A stretch of DNA of 58,430 bases from Lachnospiraceae bacterium. Its GTDB lineage: Bacteria; Bacillota; Clostridia; Lachnospirales; Lachnospiraceae. Each line of letters begins with the position of its first letter. Position 1 is the first letter of the stretch. Below are positions 7,541-16,665 of this stretch, in pieces. The translations under genes were made by a program, and so were the position numbers. Below the pieces are notes generated by a model. The model saw nothing but the letters and a program-made list of their open reading frames with translations, had not been told where the DNA came from and did not search any database. The stretch spans positions 1 through 58,430 of the forward strand of contig JAGBMJ010000097.1 in NCBI GenBank assembly GCA_017634975.1, given 5' to 3'.

Positions 7541-9037
7541 ATGAACGCGAACGGAAAAGAAAAGATAGTAGTAATCGGCGGTGGTATCGCAGGACTGACA
7601 GCAGGCATCTACGCGCTGCGTGCAGGCTTTGCAGCAGAGATATTTGAGAAAAATGCAATTCCCGGCGGCGAGTGCATCGGCTGGAACCGTAAGGGATACC
7701 ACATTGATAACTGCATCCACTGGCTTACCGGAACCAAGAAGGGCACCGAGATGTACGATGTGTGGAGCAAGGTCGGAGCACTTTCCGACGATATGCAGTA
7801 TGCACCTATTGATGCATTTTACATTTCCACATATAATGGAAAGAGCGTAACGCTCTGGAACGATCTGAAGAAGACGGAGCGCGAACTGATCGCGGCTTCT
7901 CCGGAAGATGAAGCAGAGATCCGGAAATTCATTCAGGCGGTGGAATACTCCAAGCAGTGTGTCTTTCCTGCAGGTAAACCGATGGAGATGTGGGGCATCA
8001 AAGATTACATCAATATGGGCGCATCTATGAAGGACTTCCCCAAGGTAATGAAGGAATTCGGAAAGATCTCACTGGAAGAGTACAGCAAGCGTTTTAAATC
8101 GCCCCTGCTGCAGCGGATGATCTGCGATTACCTGCCGAAGGAATATGCGGCATACTCCTTCCTGGTATCCTATGCGACCATGGCAGACGGCAACGGCAGC
8201 ATCCCGATGGGCGCATCCCTGCAGATGTCCCTTCGGATGGAGAAAAAGTTCAAGGAACTGGGCGGTGTGATCCACTATAATAAGGGTGTGGAGGAGATCG
8301 TTCTGGAAGGCGGGAATGCTACAGGGGTAAAGTTTGCGGACGGTTCTTTTGTGGAAGCCGACTATGTGATCCCGACCGTTGACACCCATATCCTGTTTAA
8401 CAAAATGCTTCCCGCAAAATATATGCCGGCGGAACTCAAGGAGGCTTATGACGCGCCGAAGACCTATCCCGCAACCAGCGGTTTTCAGGTAGCCTACGCG
8501 GTCAGCACGGAGTTTAAGCGCGGCGAGACGATCTTCATCGAGATCGATCCGATCCGTGTCGGCAACCGCAGCTTCAGCAGAATGTATGTAAAGGCATACG
8601 GTTACGATCCGGTATGCGTAAAGGACGGAAAACAGGTGATCCAGACCTGCCTTTCCCAGACGGATGAGGATTACGAGTACTGGAAGAGCCTGAGCAAAGA
8701 AGAGTATAAGAGCGTAAAGGAAGCGCTGGTTAGGGAAGTGAGCAAGAGGATCGAAGAAGCATTTCCGGAGCTTGCAGGGGACCTGGAATTCCTGGATGCC
8801 TGGACACCGCTTACTTACGAGAGATATATGCATGCATATCACGGCAGCTACATGAGCTTTGTCACCACGCCGGGCGGCAAGCAGATCAAGATGAAGGGGC
8901 AGCTGAAGGGGATCAAAAACCTGTACATTGCAGGCCAGTGGACCAATTCTCCCGGAGGACTGCCGGTGGCAGCAGCGAGCGGCAAGTTTGCGATCCAGAG
9001 GATCTTAAAGAAACAGCGCAGAGATATTAATTTATAA
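7541..9037 (+). CDS. Phytoene-desaturase-like NAD(P)/FAD-dependent oxidoreductase
   Basis: A 498-residue flavoprotein of the CrtI/retinol saturase-like family. The N-terminus contains VVIGGGIAGLTAGIYALRAGF (Rossmann GxGxxG with an acidic end at EIFEKN) and PGGECIGWNRKGYHIDNCIHWLTG, the CrtI-type substrate-side strand. The C-terminal FAD-binding motif is visible at GIKNLYIAGQWTNSPGGLPVAAASGK. No carotenoid genes are nearby, so the substrate is unknown; gut Firmicute homologues may act on lipids or isoprenoids. A consensus promoter drives the gene and a TetR gene follows 142 nt later, a layout typical of an inducible detoxification or lipid-modifying enzyme. Confidence 0.85.
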   Translation: MNANGKEKIVVIGGGIAGLTAGIYALRAGFAAEIFEKNAIPGGECIGWNRKGYHIDNCIHWLTGTKKGTEMYDVWSKVGALSDDMQYAPIDAFYISTYNGKSVTLWNDLKKTERELIAASPEDEAEIRKFIQAVEYSKQCVFPAGKPMEMWGIKDYINMGASMKDFPKVMKEFGKISLEEYSKRFKSPLLQRMICDYLPKEYAAYSFLVSYATMADGNGSIPMGASLQMSLRMEKKFKELGGVIHYNKGVEEIVLEGGNATGVKFADGSFVEADYVIPTVDTHILFNKMLPAKYMPAELKEAYDAPKTYPATSGFQVAYAVSTEFKRGETIFIEIDPIRVGNRSFSRMYVKAYGYDPVCVKDGKQVIQTCLSQTDEDYEYWKSLSKEEYKSVKEALVREVSKRIEEAFPELAGDLEFLDAWTPLTYERYMHAYHGSYMSFVTTPGGKQIKMKGQLKGIKNLYIAGQWTNSPGGLPVAAASGKFAIQRILKKQRRDINL

Positions 9038-9179
9038 AGTGTATCGCAGCGCAGAACCAGCAATAGGAAAGTGCAGAGCGGCACGGAAAATGCAACATAA
9101 AAATGCAGAGCGACAGATAACCAGAAGCGTATAAAGTGCTGCGCAGCACAGAAACCATAGCATTTAAGGCGGAATAAGT

Positions 9180-9746
9180 ATGACGAGAAAAGAACAGAAA
9201 GAAGAACGCAGGAAAGCAATCCTGATGACAGCATTGAACCTCTTTGTGAAGAGGGGATATTACGAGACAAAGATCGCGGATATCGCGGAAGCGGTTCCGA
9301 TGAGCACGGGACTGTTGTTCCATTATTTTGAGTCGAAAGAAGAACTGCTGTTGGAACTGGTCAAGATGGGAGCCGGGGCCACGTCTTCGGTGGAGAAGAT
9401 GGGAGAGGTTCCGCCGGAGCTGTTTTTTACAGGCTTTTTGAAACGGCTCTTCGCATATGCCAAGAACGAGCCTTGGGTGTTCAATATGTTTGTGCTGATG
9501 GGACAGGCAAGGCGCGTGGGGATGCCGGAAGAAGTAAGGAAGATCGCGCTCTCCACAGGAACGATCGATATGTGCGCCGAGGTGATCAAAAAAGGCCAAG
9601 GCTCCGGCGTTTTCCGGGACGGAGATGCAAGGCTGCTTTCCGTGTGCTTCTGGGCAACGGTTCAGGGCGTGATGGAAGAAATGGCACTCAATCCTGAAAT
9701 GGAAGCGCCGGATCCCGAATGGATCGCCGCAATACTGCGTAAGTAA
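9180..9746 (+). CDS. TetR/AcrR family transcriptional regulator
   Basis: 188 residues. The N-terminal helix-turn-helix reads RKAILMTALNLFVKRGYYETKIADIAEAVPMSTGLLFHYFESKEELL, a clear TetR DNA-binding domain; the rest is the helical ligand domain. It follows the CrtI-like flavoprotein in the same direction. The spacer between them (9038-9179) holds several short GTGC-AGAGCG-type repeats and a GTGCTGCGCAGCAC palindrome, which could be an operator. Regulation of the upstream flavoprotein is the simplest inference; the ligand is unknown. Confidence 0.9.
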   Translation: MTRKEQKEERRKAILMTALNLFVKRGYYETKIADIAEAVPMSTGLLFHYFESKEELLLELVKMGAGATSSVEKMGEVPPELFFTGFLKRLFAYAKNEPWVFNMFVLMGQARRVGMPEEVRKIALSTGTIDMCAEVIKKGQGSGVFRDGDARLLSVCFWATVQGVMEEMALNPEMEAPDPEWIAAILRK

Positions 9747-9763
9747 GGCCGGAAGGTGCGCTT

Positions 9764-10096
9764 TTACGCGCTCAGCATATCCGGCAGCACAGCCTTATCA
9801 TCAATATAGTAATCACAAGTGATCTTCCGGGAATTGTTGCCGTATTTTTCAACAATCTCCGGAAGATTGTCGTTGATGGCATCAAATTCCAGCTGCTGCT
9901 CACGGCACCAGGAGACAGCTTTCTCCAGGGCTTCGCCGGCACGGCAAGTCCAGAGGATCAGCTTGTTACCGGATCGTTTCTGTTCGATCAGGTAATGGAT
10001 CAGCGGGAGATTGGGCTCGCCGAGCTCCGGCCAGTTGCTGAAGCAGAGTGTTCCGTCAAAATCAACGGCGATGATCTGATATACGGTATCGGTCAT
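9764..10096 (-). CDS. Small HAD-like phosphohydrolase (BT0820-type)
   Basis: 110 residues on the reverse strand. VYQIIAVDFDGTLCFSNWPELGEPN carries the HAD motif I (DxDGT), ILWTCRAGEAL is the motif II Thr/Arg region, and CDYYIDDKAV is the late acidic motif. The start at 10096 follows a GAAAGGAGGTT site; longer versions of the frame lack one. It lies 23 nt after the DUF5131 gene in the same direction, so the two are one operon. The compact size without a cap domain fits the BT0820 group; the substrate is unknown. Confidence 0.8.
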   Translation of the reverse strand: MTDTVYQIIAVDFDGTLCFSNWPELGEPNLPLIHYLIEQKRSGNKLILWTCRAGEALEKAVSWCREQQLEFDAINDNLPEIVEKYGNNSRKITCDYYIDDKAVLPDMLSA

Positions 10097-10119
10097 TGGC
10101 AACCTCCTTTCGGTGTATG

Positions 10120-10926
10120 TTATGTCGTATCCAGCCCGGCTTTGTGTGCCTGAGAGTGCTGCAGCGGTCTGGGGATGTTGTACAGTTTTCCGTCCTTTAG
10201 CAGCCTGGCTCCGGTCTGGTGATAGTAAAAGGATATTCCGTTTTCTGTGCATTGTTCGTGCACATCTTTTACCCAATCAAAATCGCAGATCCGTGCACGG
10301 GGGCCGGATTCGCCGCCGACGGAAACGTGCTTGATGGTGGGGCTTCCGTCGGGACAGCGGCAGTTTGCAATATAGGAGCGAAGGTCTACCGCAGTCAGCA
10401 TCGGCTCGATCATCACGGAGTGACGGAAGAGCGGGAGCGATAAATATACCGGCAGCCGCTTGTCTGCCATTGCCTGATTTTCGCAGGTGACGGCAATGGT
10501 TACGTGCTCCCAGCCGGGCCCCCAGCCGGTCGGCAGGTGATCGGCGATCCGTTCCGGCCTCTTGGTGATCATAAAAAAGCTGCAGTCGGAGCGTTCCTTC
10601 ATCATATCCCAGGCGTCGTTTCGCCAGTCATCCGCATCCGGATGAAAGAAATCCGAAGAAAAACATGTCCAGATCTGTGAACCGGCCGGGATCTTGTACC
10701 GGTCTTTATTTTTCCCGGAACGCAGGATCCTTACCGGCAGGTCAAAGTGATCGGTCTTTTGAACCACGGACGGATCCCGGCCTACGGATTCATCCCGGCG
10801 GTACATATAGCAGTTGAGGCATCCCGTGCTTGCACGCGTGCATCCGTGCCAGAGGTTCCAGTTCAGCGAGACCGGTGGCCTCAGGTCGATATTCTCTTCC
10901 GGAAAAAAGGATAACTGCTGTTGCAT
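10120..10926 (-). CDS. DUF5131 (phage Gp37/Gp68-like) protein
   Basis: 268 residues. NWNLWHGCTRASTGCLNCYM near the N-terminus holds the conserved cysteine triad of this family, and later blocks WTCFSSDFFH, FFMITKRPERIADHLP, VSVGGESGPRARICDFDWVKDV and FYYHQTG are typical. The family resembles radical-SAM proteins in its Cys arrangement and is common in phages and gut genomes; its reaction is not known. It is the first gene of a two-gene reverse-strand operon with the small HAD protein. The 10927-11204 spacer upstream is AT-rich and contains the divergent start regions but no gene. Confidence 0.85.
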   Translation of the reverse strand: MQQQLSFFPEENIDLRPPVSLNWNLWHGCTRASTGCLNCYMYRRDESVGRDPSVVQKTDHFDLPVRILRSGKNKDRYKIPAGSQIWTCFSSDFFHPDADDWRNDAWDMMKERSDCSFFMITKRPERIADHLPTGWGPGWEHVTIAVTCENQAMADKRLPVYLSLPLFRHSVMIEPMLTAVDLRSYIANCRCPDGSPTIKHVSVGGESGPRARICDFDWVKDVHEQCTENGISFYYHQTGARLLKDGKLYNIPRPLQHSQAHKAGLDTT

Positions 10927-11204
10927 AGTATCGTCTCATAAATGGTGTCCTATATTTTGGACACGAATAACTGGTTTCTATATACAAGATAACATATCGA
11001 ACAAGCGTTTGCAATTGTGATTTTTAACAAAAAAAGAAAAAGAAAATGGTATTTTCTTAAATCCGGAAGGCCAATATGTACAGGAAATAGTGATAATGAA
11101 TTCTTAAAGTAACATATATTGGACCGGAAAAGTGGATAATAGGAGATAGACGGGGGGGAGCGGTAGGTCAGCACAGCCGGGAGCCGGCAGAAAGGGTGGT
11201 AGAT

Positions 11205-11606
11205 ATGAAGGATATATTTGACTATCTGGGTAAAGTAATCTTAGCAATCTGGGTATTGTGGATCGTATTAAAGCTGCTTGTGGCGCTTACACCTTCCAGA
11301 CCGTCTTACTGGTCGAGCTCCAACAGCAACAGTTACAGGAGCTCCGGCTACAGCAGCTCAAGCAGCTACCGCACGCCGACACCTACGCCGAGACCGGCAA
11401 CAGCATCGCGGACCACAAACTCGTCCCGGACGACGAGCGGTTCTTCACGAACGACCGGTTCCGGCAGGACATCTACCGGCAGCTACTCGAACAGGGACGT
11501 GGACGATTACGATGTGGATGGCTTCTATTATGATAACCGTGGCGACTTCGAGAACGAAGACGATGCCTGGGATTACCTGGAGGATGAGCCGGACGATTGG
11601 GATTGA
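11205..11606 (+). CDS. Small membrane protein with Ser/Thr-rich linker and acidic tail
   Basis: About 133 residues. A hydrophobic helix at residues ~8-28 (LGKVILAIWVLWIVLKLLVAL) is followed by ~75 residues of low complexity (SSSNSNSYRSSGYSSSSSY, then TPTPTPRP and repeated SSRTT/TGSGRT) and a strongly acidic Asp/Tyr-rich tail ending DDWD. ATG 11205 is closer to the AAAGGGTGG site than the GTG at 11196. No family is recognised. The linker could span the wall or be glycosylated; the acidic tail could bind cations. It starts a run of three tiny genes, the last of which is also acidic. Confidence 0.65.
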   Translation: MKDIFDYLGKVILAIWVLWIVLKLLVALTPSRPSYWSSSNSNSYRSSGYSSSSSYRTPTPTPRPATASRTTNSSRTTSGSSRTTGSGRTSTGSYSNRDVDDYDVDGFYYDNRGDFENEDDAWDYLEDEPDDWD

Positions 11607-11671
11607 TCCATATAGCGTGAAACCATAGAGGGGGAGACGGTAACCAACAAAACCAAAGGAGGGAACCGGAT

Positions 11672-11857
11672 ATGACAAGATTAGTATGGTGGCAATGTGG
11701 CAGGAAGAAACGGTACCGGGACGAACACGAGGCAAACATTAACCGGAAACGGTGCGAACAGATGCGGGGCAAGAAGCTGGATTATTACTGGTGCGGATTC
11801 TGCAAGGGGTTTCATCTGACGAGCAATGTGGAGGATGCGATAACAGCGGAAGAATAG
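11672..11857 (+). CDS. Small basic Cys-rich protein
   Basis: 61 residues beginning MTRLVWWQCGRKKRYRDEHEAN. Four cysteines are present, one early, one central and a CGFC pair at WCGFCKGFHLTS, a plausible zinc ribbon. The start follows a GGAGGG-type site (AAAGGAGGGAACCGG). It lies between two genes for acidic proteins and is itself basic, so a charge-based partnership is conceivable. Similar short 'WCxxCxxFHLT' proteins occur as uncharacterised genes in other bacteria; function unknown. Confidence 0.6.
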   Translation: MTRLVWWQCGRKKRYRDEHEANINRKRCEQMRGKKLDYYWCGFCKGFHLTSNVEDAITAEE

Positions 11858-11891
11858 GCAGAACTACAGACAAAGACGAGGAGGTAGGCTT

Positions 11892-12110
11892 ATGTTAAGG
11901 CACACAGATGAACTGTTTGATCGGAACCACGATGGTGAGCTGGATTTCTTTGAGCGGTGGCAGCGGGACGAGTTCGAGGAAGAGATGATCCGCGAGAACA
12001 GCGGAGGGTATTCGGACGACGAAGACGAGGATGAGGACGGTGATCTCTTTGACGAAGATGACGATTTCGATGAGGATGAAGACGGTGATTTTGACGTAGA
12101 TGATTTCTGA
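11892..12110 (+). CDS. Small EF-hand-like, extremely acidic protein
   Basis: 72 residues. DRNHDGELDFFE matches the EF-hand calcium loop (Asp at positions 1, 3 and 5, Gly at 6, Glu at 12). The C-terminal half is almost only Asp and Glu, with no Lys or Arg. The start has an AGGAGGTAGGCTT site. A calcium-binding protein is the best guess. It closes a three-gene run of tiny proteins. The hairpin AGTAG...GCCGGCAG / CTGCCGGC...TACTA at 12114-12160 follows, without a long T-run. Confidence 0.6.
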   Translation: MLRHTDELFDRNHDGELDFFERWQRDEFEEEMIRENSGGYSDDEDEDEDGDLFDEDDDFDEDEDGDFDVDDF

Positions 12111-12122
12111 GCCAGTAGTGTG

Positions 12123-12155
12123 GCCGGCAGTTACCTTGGGATGGTGGCTGCCGGC
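12123..12155 (+). terminator. GC-rich hairpin after the acidic EF-hand gene
   Basis: GCCGGCAG (12123-12130) pairs with CTGCCGGC (12148-12155), extended by AGTAG/CTACT outside. It marks the end of the small-gene run and the left edge of an AT-rich island. From here to 12488 only short open frames (for example ~31 codons ending near 12418) are seen, with no recognisable gene. Confidence 0.5.
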
Positions 12156-12488
12156 TACTATATAAATATAGCAGAGATTTATAAGTTGACATAACATAGA
12201 AATAGAAGAATTGTGCATAATTCACATATATTAATTGCGCTGATGGGGTATATATGGTAATATTGTATATATAATTTGTTGGGGGCAGACTAGTTTGATA
12301 ATGATAATGAACATGAAATGAATGCTAATGACAAATTTATTAGAGATTATGAGTATAATACGCTGCCAACGTTTTCCGTGTTTTTTGGAGATGTACTTCG
12401 ACCAGAAGCGTTGATGGGGTGAAGGATGTCGGGACGAAGTAGAATTTCAGAGAATAGATTTTGATAAGATTTTAGGAGAAGTATAGAT

Positions 12489-12617
12489 ATGGCAGTTTTG
12501 ATTAGAATCATAGGAGATGATGATGGCAGCGATGAATATTGTGCAGCCAAAAGGCTAAAGAAAATAATAGAAGATATGGCTGGATCGGTAAAGTGGCGTA
12601 AGGGGGTATGTACATGA
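12489..12617 (+). CDS. 42-residue ORF translationally coupled to the NYN gene
   Basis: Begins MAVLIRIIGDDDGSDEYCAA and ends KWRKGVCT, after an AGGAGA site. Its stop overlaps the ATG of the NYN/PIN gene (ATGA at 12614-12617), a typical sign of translational coupling. The family is not recognised. As the short first gene of a two-gene unit with a nuclease, it could be an antitoxin or a control peptide; this is only inference. Confidence 0.5.
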   Translation: MAVLIRIIGDDDGSDEYCAAKRLKKIIEDMAGSVKWRKGVCT

Positions 12618-13255
12618 GGATTTTTTATATTGATTTTGAAAATGTCAAAGACCGGGGACTTAATGGCATAGCCAAACTGGATGCTAAGGATGTGGTCAGG
12701 ATTTATTATAGTGAAGACGCTAACAAAATGACTTTTGGAACACACAGGAGGATTATTGAATCACCGGCTAAGTTTGAATATGTCAGGATGCGTAAGGATA
12801 TGAAGGGGGTTAAGAATGCTCTTGATGTAATACTCATGAATGATTTATCTGACCGTATGATAGAAGAAAAGAATGCTGAGTATTTCATTGTGTCTGACGA
12901 TGGTGATTTTGATAATTACATTCAGGAAAAGCAAAAGAGAAAAATAAGCATAAACAAGATACCTGAGGTTTGCAAAGCAAGTCAAAATATCGCTCCGAAC
13001 AAGCCTGCTTCAAATAATGGAAATTCAAAAGAGATAGATGCATACAAGAAGAAGGAAATGGCTTTCCGCAGTCATTTTGGTAAGTACTTAAAAGATGAGT
13101 ATGATGATAATAAAGAGGATATTCTTGATGCGTACATGAATGCTTCTACAAGACGGGAACTAAACAACAATCTTCAGCAATACTTTTATAATGATGCTGT
13201 GAGTGATATTTTGAGAAGGCTATCCGATTTGATAAAGAGTATGCCGGGGAGGTAA
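12614..13255 (+). CDS. NYN/PIN-like domain protein (putative RNase)
   Basis: 213 residues. The N-terminal ~125 residues form a PIN-like NYN domain: IFYIDFENVKDRG supplies the first acidic residue and Asn, NALDVILMNDL the second, and EYFIVSDDGDFDNYI the third acidic cluster. The remaining ~85 residues are charged and helical. PIN/NYN proteins are Mg2+-dependent RNases, often toxins or defence effectors. It opens an AT-rich block of nuclease-like genes. After its stop comes a 27-codon frame (13258-13341, MGKVRIRRQPTHYRLKAL) with a GGGGAGG site that looks like a truncated gene start. Confidence 0.75.
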   Translation: MRIFYIDFENVKDRGLNGIAKLDAKDVVRIYYSEDANKMTFGTHRRIIESPAKFEYVRMRKDMKGVKNALDVILMNDLSDRMIEEKNAEYFIVSDDGDFDNYIQEKQKRKISINKIPEVCKASQNIAPNKPASNNGNSKEIDAYKKKEMAFRSHFGKYLKDEYDDNKEDILDAYMNASTRRELNNNLQQYFYNDAVSDILRRLSDLIKSMPGR

Positions 13256-13376
13256 ACATGGGTAAAGTAAGAATAAGACGACAGCCAACACATTATAGAT
13301 TGAAGGCTCTCCAAGTGAGCAGAATTCTGTTCTGTCATTAGTTGAAGATTTTTCGTACTAGAAAGAGGAGAAAAAT

Positions 13377-15109
13377 ATGGCAAAGTCGAATATTGACCAA
13401 AAGGCAGTAAAAACACTATTTTCTGAAAAAATGCAGATTTTTTAATACCTGATTACCAGCGCCCATACGCATGGGAAGAAAAAGAATGTCAAACATTGTG
13501 GGATGACTTATTCTCATTTGCATTTCCGGATGAAAACTGTGAAAAGTTTGATTCTAATGAGGAATACTTCCTTGGCCCTATGGTTACTTACATAAATGAA
13601 GGTAAGGCAGAGATAATAGATGGTCAACAGAGATTGACTACGCTAATGCTCTTGCTTCGTGCTTTTTACGAACGGTATGGATCTATGAAGAATGATAAGG
13701 CAAAGAAGACAGCCAGATTGATAGAACAATGCATTTGGAAAACAGATGAGTTTGGAGATTCCGATAAAACAGCGCTTAAAATAAACTCGGAAGTTGCAAC
13801 GGACAATGAAAAAGAGGAATTCCTATCAATACTTACAAATGGTGATGCAAGTGGAAAGAAAAGTCACTACGCAGAAAACTATAGATTTTTTCAGAAGAAA
13901 ATAAATGATTTCTTAAATGCATACCCAGACGAGTTTTCTTTTCTGCCTATTCGTATACTGAATAATTGTGTATTACTTGTGATAGAGGCTGAATCTCAGG
14001 ATACTGCCCTTAGGATATTTTCAACATTGAACGATAGAGGAAAGCCTTTGTCTGATGCGGATATTTTTAAGGCGCAGTTCTATAAGTATTTCACAGGGCT
14101 TGGAAAAAAGGATGATTTCATCAATAAATGGAAAGAGTTAGAAGCCTTGTGTAATGAGATATTTCATCCGATTCAAGGTACGCCAATGGATGAAATATTT
14201 ACTCGCTACATGTACTATGAAAGGGCGAAACAGGGAATAAAGAGTTCTACAACAGAAGCTCTTAGAAAATTTTATGAGAAAGAATCGTATAAGCTATTAA
14301 AGAATGAAGAAACTTTTGACAGCTTGATAGACCTTGCTAATTTTTGGAGTGACATAGAGAAACAAGATGAAGAGCGTTTTACCGAGAGGGTACTCAGAAA
14401 ACTGTTTGTTTTGAATTATGCTCCAAACGGAATGTGGACGTATTTCCTGTCGGTATATTATATGTCTAATAAGGATAGTGCAGGAAACCTTGCCGAGGAT
14501 GCTTTGTGTATTTTCTTAGATAGAATCATAGCTTTTATATGGACTTATGCAGTTACAAATCCCGGTGTCAATGCATTAAGAACACCTGTCTATGCAGAAA
14601 TGATAAATATCGTTAATCATCAGCCGGTTCTTTTTAGTGATTTTAAGTTTGAAGGTGATAGTGTAAGAAGCGCTTTTGTAAATTATTCTTTTAGCAACAA
14701 TAGAGCCATAACAAAATCAATGTTGACATGGTGGGCTTATAGACAGGATGAACAGGCGCTTTTTCCGCTCGATACGGTGATAGAGATTGAACATATATAC
14801 GCAAGGAATAGACAAGACAAAGAAAAGGGGTTAAAGAACAGGAAGAATCTGGAGGCACTCGGAAATAAAGCTTTGTTGGAAAAACGAATTAATATAAGAG
14901 CTTCTGATTACAGATTTAGCGATAAAATAAAGTATTATAAAGGGTATGAGAATGCTCGTAAGCAGAAGAAAGAAGGTACTAAGAATATAGAATTACTGCA
15001 GTTGGCTAATTCTAAAGCAGACTTCAACGAAAATGACATTGAAAATCGCAACAAAAGTATCATAGACACATTTATTAAATATCTTGGCGAGATGGATCTT
15101 ACAAAATAA
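13377..15109 (+). pseudogene. DUF262-DUF1524 (GmrSD-like) gene with a frameshift near its start
   Basis: The gene starts at ATG 13377 after AGAGGAG and encodes MAKSNIDQKAVKTLFSEKMQIF before a stop. Shifting by one base within the run of six T (13438-13443) continues FLIPDYQRPYAWEEKECQ, the family's (V/I)PxYQRxYxW motif. The rest is intact: EIIDGQQRLTTL is the DUF262 nucleotide-binding DGQQR motif, and IEIEHIYARNRQ...NLEALGN is the HNH-like DUF1524 motif. One extra T would restore a ~577-residue protein. GmrSD-type proteins cut modified phage DNA. Loss of function, sequencing error or a slippage switch are all possible. Confidence 0.8.
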
Positions 15110-15165
15110 TCAAATATGATATGTATAAAAGGTAGCATGTAATTTAACGAAAACATGTAGCTTTT

Positions 15166-15184
15166 TGTAACGGTACACGGTTCC
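15166..15184 (+). repeat. 19-bp copy of the GGTACACGGTTCC element
   Basis: TGTAACGGTACACGGTTCC is identical to 6936-6954. It sits immediately before the topoisomerase-type zinc-finger gene, where a promoter or ribosome site would be expected. Confidence 0.7.
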
Positions 15185-15191
15185 TATATGT

Positions 15192-15431
15192 ATGAACCTT
15201 GGAACTTGCAAATATTGTGCTCATAATGATCCGGAAGTAAAGAAACGGAAAGAACTACAAATACAGAAGGATAAACAAATAGCAAGAATGCGGATGGATG
15301 AAGAAACAAAGAATAGTATGTTGAAATGCCCTAAGTGTGGAGGGACTTTGGCAAAAAGAAAAGGTCCGTATGGAGAGTTCTTTGGATGTGACAATTTTCC
15401 GAAATGCAGATATACAAAGAAAGGGATATAA
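15192..15431 (+). CDS. Small topoisomerase-type zinc-ribbon protein (possibly truncated)
   Basis: 79 residues. The C-terminal half, [29 protein letters not shown], is the C4 zinc finger found at the C-terminus of DNA topoisomerase I. The N-terminal half has another Cys pair (CKYC) and a charged helix. No ribosome site is evident and a dispersed repeat ends 7 nt before the ATG, so this may be the preserved 3' end of a longer gene such as a nuclease or helicase with a Topo-type finger. It could alternatively be a genuine small DNA-binding protein. Confidence 0.55.
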   Translation: MNLGTCKYCAHNDPEVKKRKELQIQKDKQIARMRMDEETKNSMLKCPKCGGTLAKRKGPYGEFFGCDNFPKCRYTKKGI

Positions 15432-15483
15432 GAGAGCAATTAAGTCTTGGAAATTAATGGAAACAAGATAAGAAAATGGGTAT

Positions 15484-16665
15484 ATGGAAAAGAAAAGTCT
15501 TAATGAGTTTGGATACCATTTGAAGGTAGAAGAAAAATATTATAATTCTCTTGATATAGAAGGTTTTTCACATATGATGAAAGATCCGTCTTACTGTTAT
15601 AAGTTTTACTGGCTAGAGGCATTGGTAAAACTGGTATCGGAAGGAGTTGATGAAACCACTTTTGATACAGTGATTAATGAGATGATCTGTAATGCTTGGT
15701 ACTCTGTACGGGAGTTTCATATTCACTTATCTGGCCTGCAAGCGGATGGTCAGGTAAGAGATGGTTTGGAAAGAGCCGTTCTTCGACTTGCAGAATTGAG
15801 TGATATTTCTGCTAATGCATCAAAGGTGGAAATAAGAAATGCGATAAAAAAATATGATAACGATTTGAAATATGCAAAAGAGCAGTTGACGAAAATGGTA
15901 CCATATCGTGCTCTGGCTGGTTTCTTTTCAAAAGTGGATTTACCTATTGAGTGGGAAAGCGCAAGGAGAATGATTTCTTATATTCAAAGGATAAATGCAG
16001 AGTTCGTTCTTCTTCCGTATACTTTGGGGGAATCTGCTAAATTAAAAAAGGAAATCTATTTCCAGAAGGACTGGATAGAAATGATTCGGGATAATACGGT
16101 GTCTATTCTGGGATGGATCCAGTATGAAAAAGTAAAGTGGCTACAAAACAATAATCCTGAGGTACCGGGGCTTGTTTATAAACTGGCACCGATGGATGAA
16201 AAGATGAGAAAACTAAACAAAGTACGGAAACTATGGGAGGGAATTATAGATCTGTGTGAAGTAAAGGATGTATTTACCGGGGATGCGGTAGTACCAAAGC
16301 AGTATGAAGTGAACCATTTTATTCCCTGGTCATTTGTGATGAATGACGAGTTATGGAACTTAATGCCGATGGATTCATCTCTAAATAGTGTTAAAAGTAA
16401 TCGGCTGCCTAAATGGGATCCTTTTTTTACAAGATTCGCGGAAAATCAGTTTCTGCTTTATGGTTATATTCATTCAAAACCGAGAATTCGAAAACTATAC
16501 GAGGCTTGTTTTCGGGATAATCTGCATTCTATCTGGGCTTGGCAGGAGTTATATCGTAAAGGTAATACACAGGAAGAGTTTTACAATATTCTACAGAAGA
16601 ATATGCAACCTGTATACGAATCAGCCAGGCGACAGGGATATGAAATCTGGAATAAAAGCGTGTAG
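15484..16665 (+). CDS. HNH endonuclease domain protein
   Basis: 393 residues. Near residue 278 a HNH nuclease motif appears: YEVNHFIPWSFVMNDELWNL followed by MPMDSSLNSVKSNRLP, with the conserved His, Asn-Leu-x-P, Asn and Lys. The N-terminal two thirds are helical and not assigned to a family. The gene is AT-rich like its neighbours. Its position between a GmrSD-like gene and a possible toxin-antitoxin-like pair suggests a restriction or anti-phage role; no partner helicase or methylase is present. The short spacer upstream has a weak ribosome site (AAGATAAGAAAATGG). Confidence 0.75.
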   Translation: MEKKSLNEFGYHLKVEEKYYNSLDIEGFSHMMKDPSYCYKFYWLEALVKLVSEGVDETTFDTVINEMICNAWYSVREFHIHLSGLQADGQVRDGLERAVLRLAELSDISANASKVEIRNAIKKYDNDLKYAKEQLTKMVPYRALAGFFSKVDLPIEWESARRMISYIQRINAEFVLLPYTLGESAKLKKEIYFQKDWIEMIRDNTVSILGWIQYEKVKWLQNNNPEVPGLVYKLAPMDEKMRKLNKVRKLWEGIIDLCEVKDVFTGDAVVPKQYEVNHFIPWSFVMNDELWNLMPMDSSLNSVKSNRLPKWDPFFTRFAENQFLLYGYIHSKPRIRKLYEACFRDNLHSIWAWQELYRKGNTQEEFYNILQKNMQPVYESARRQGYEIWNKSV

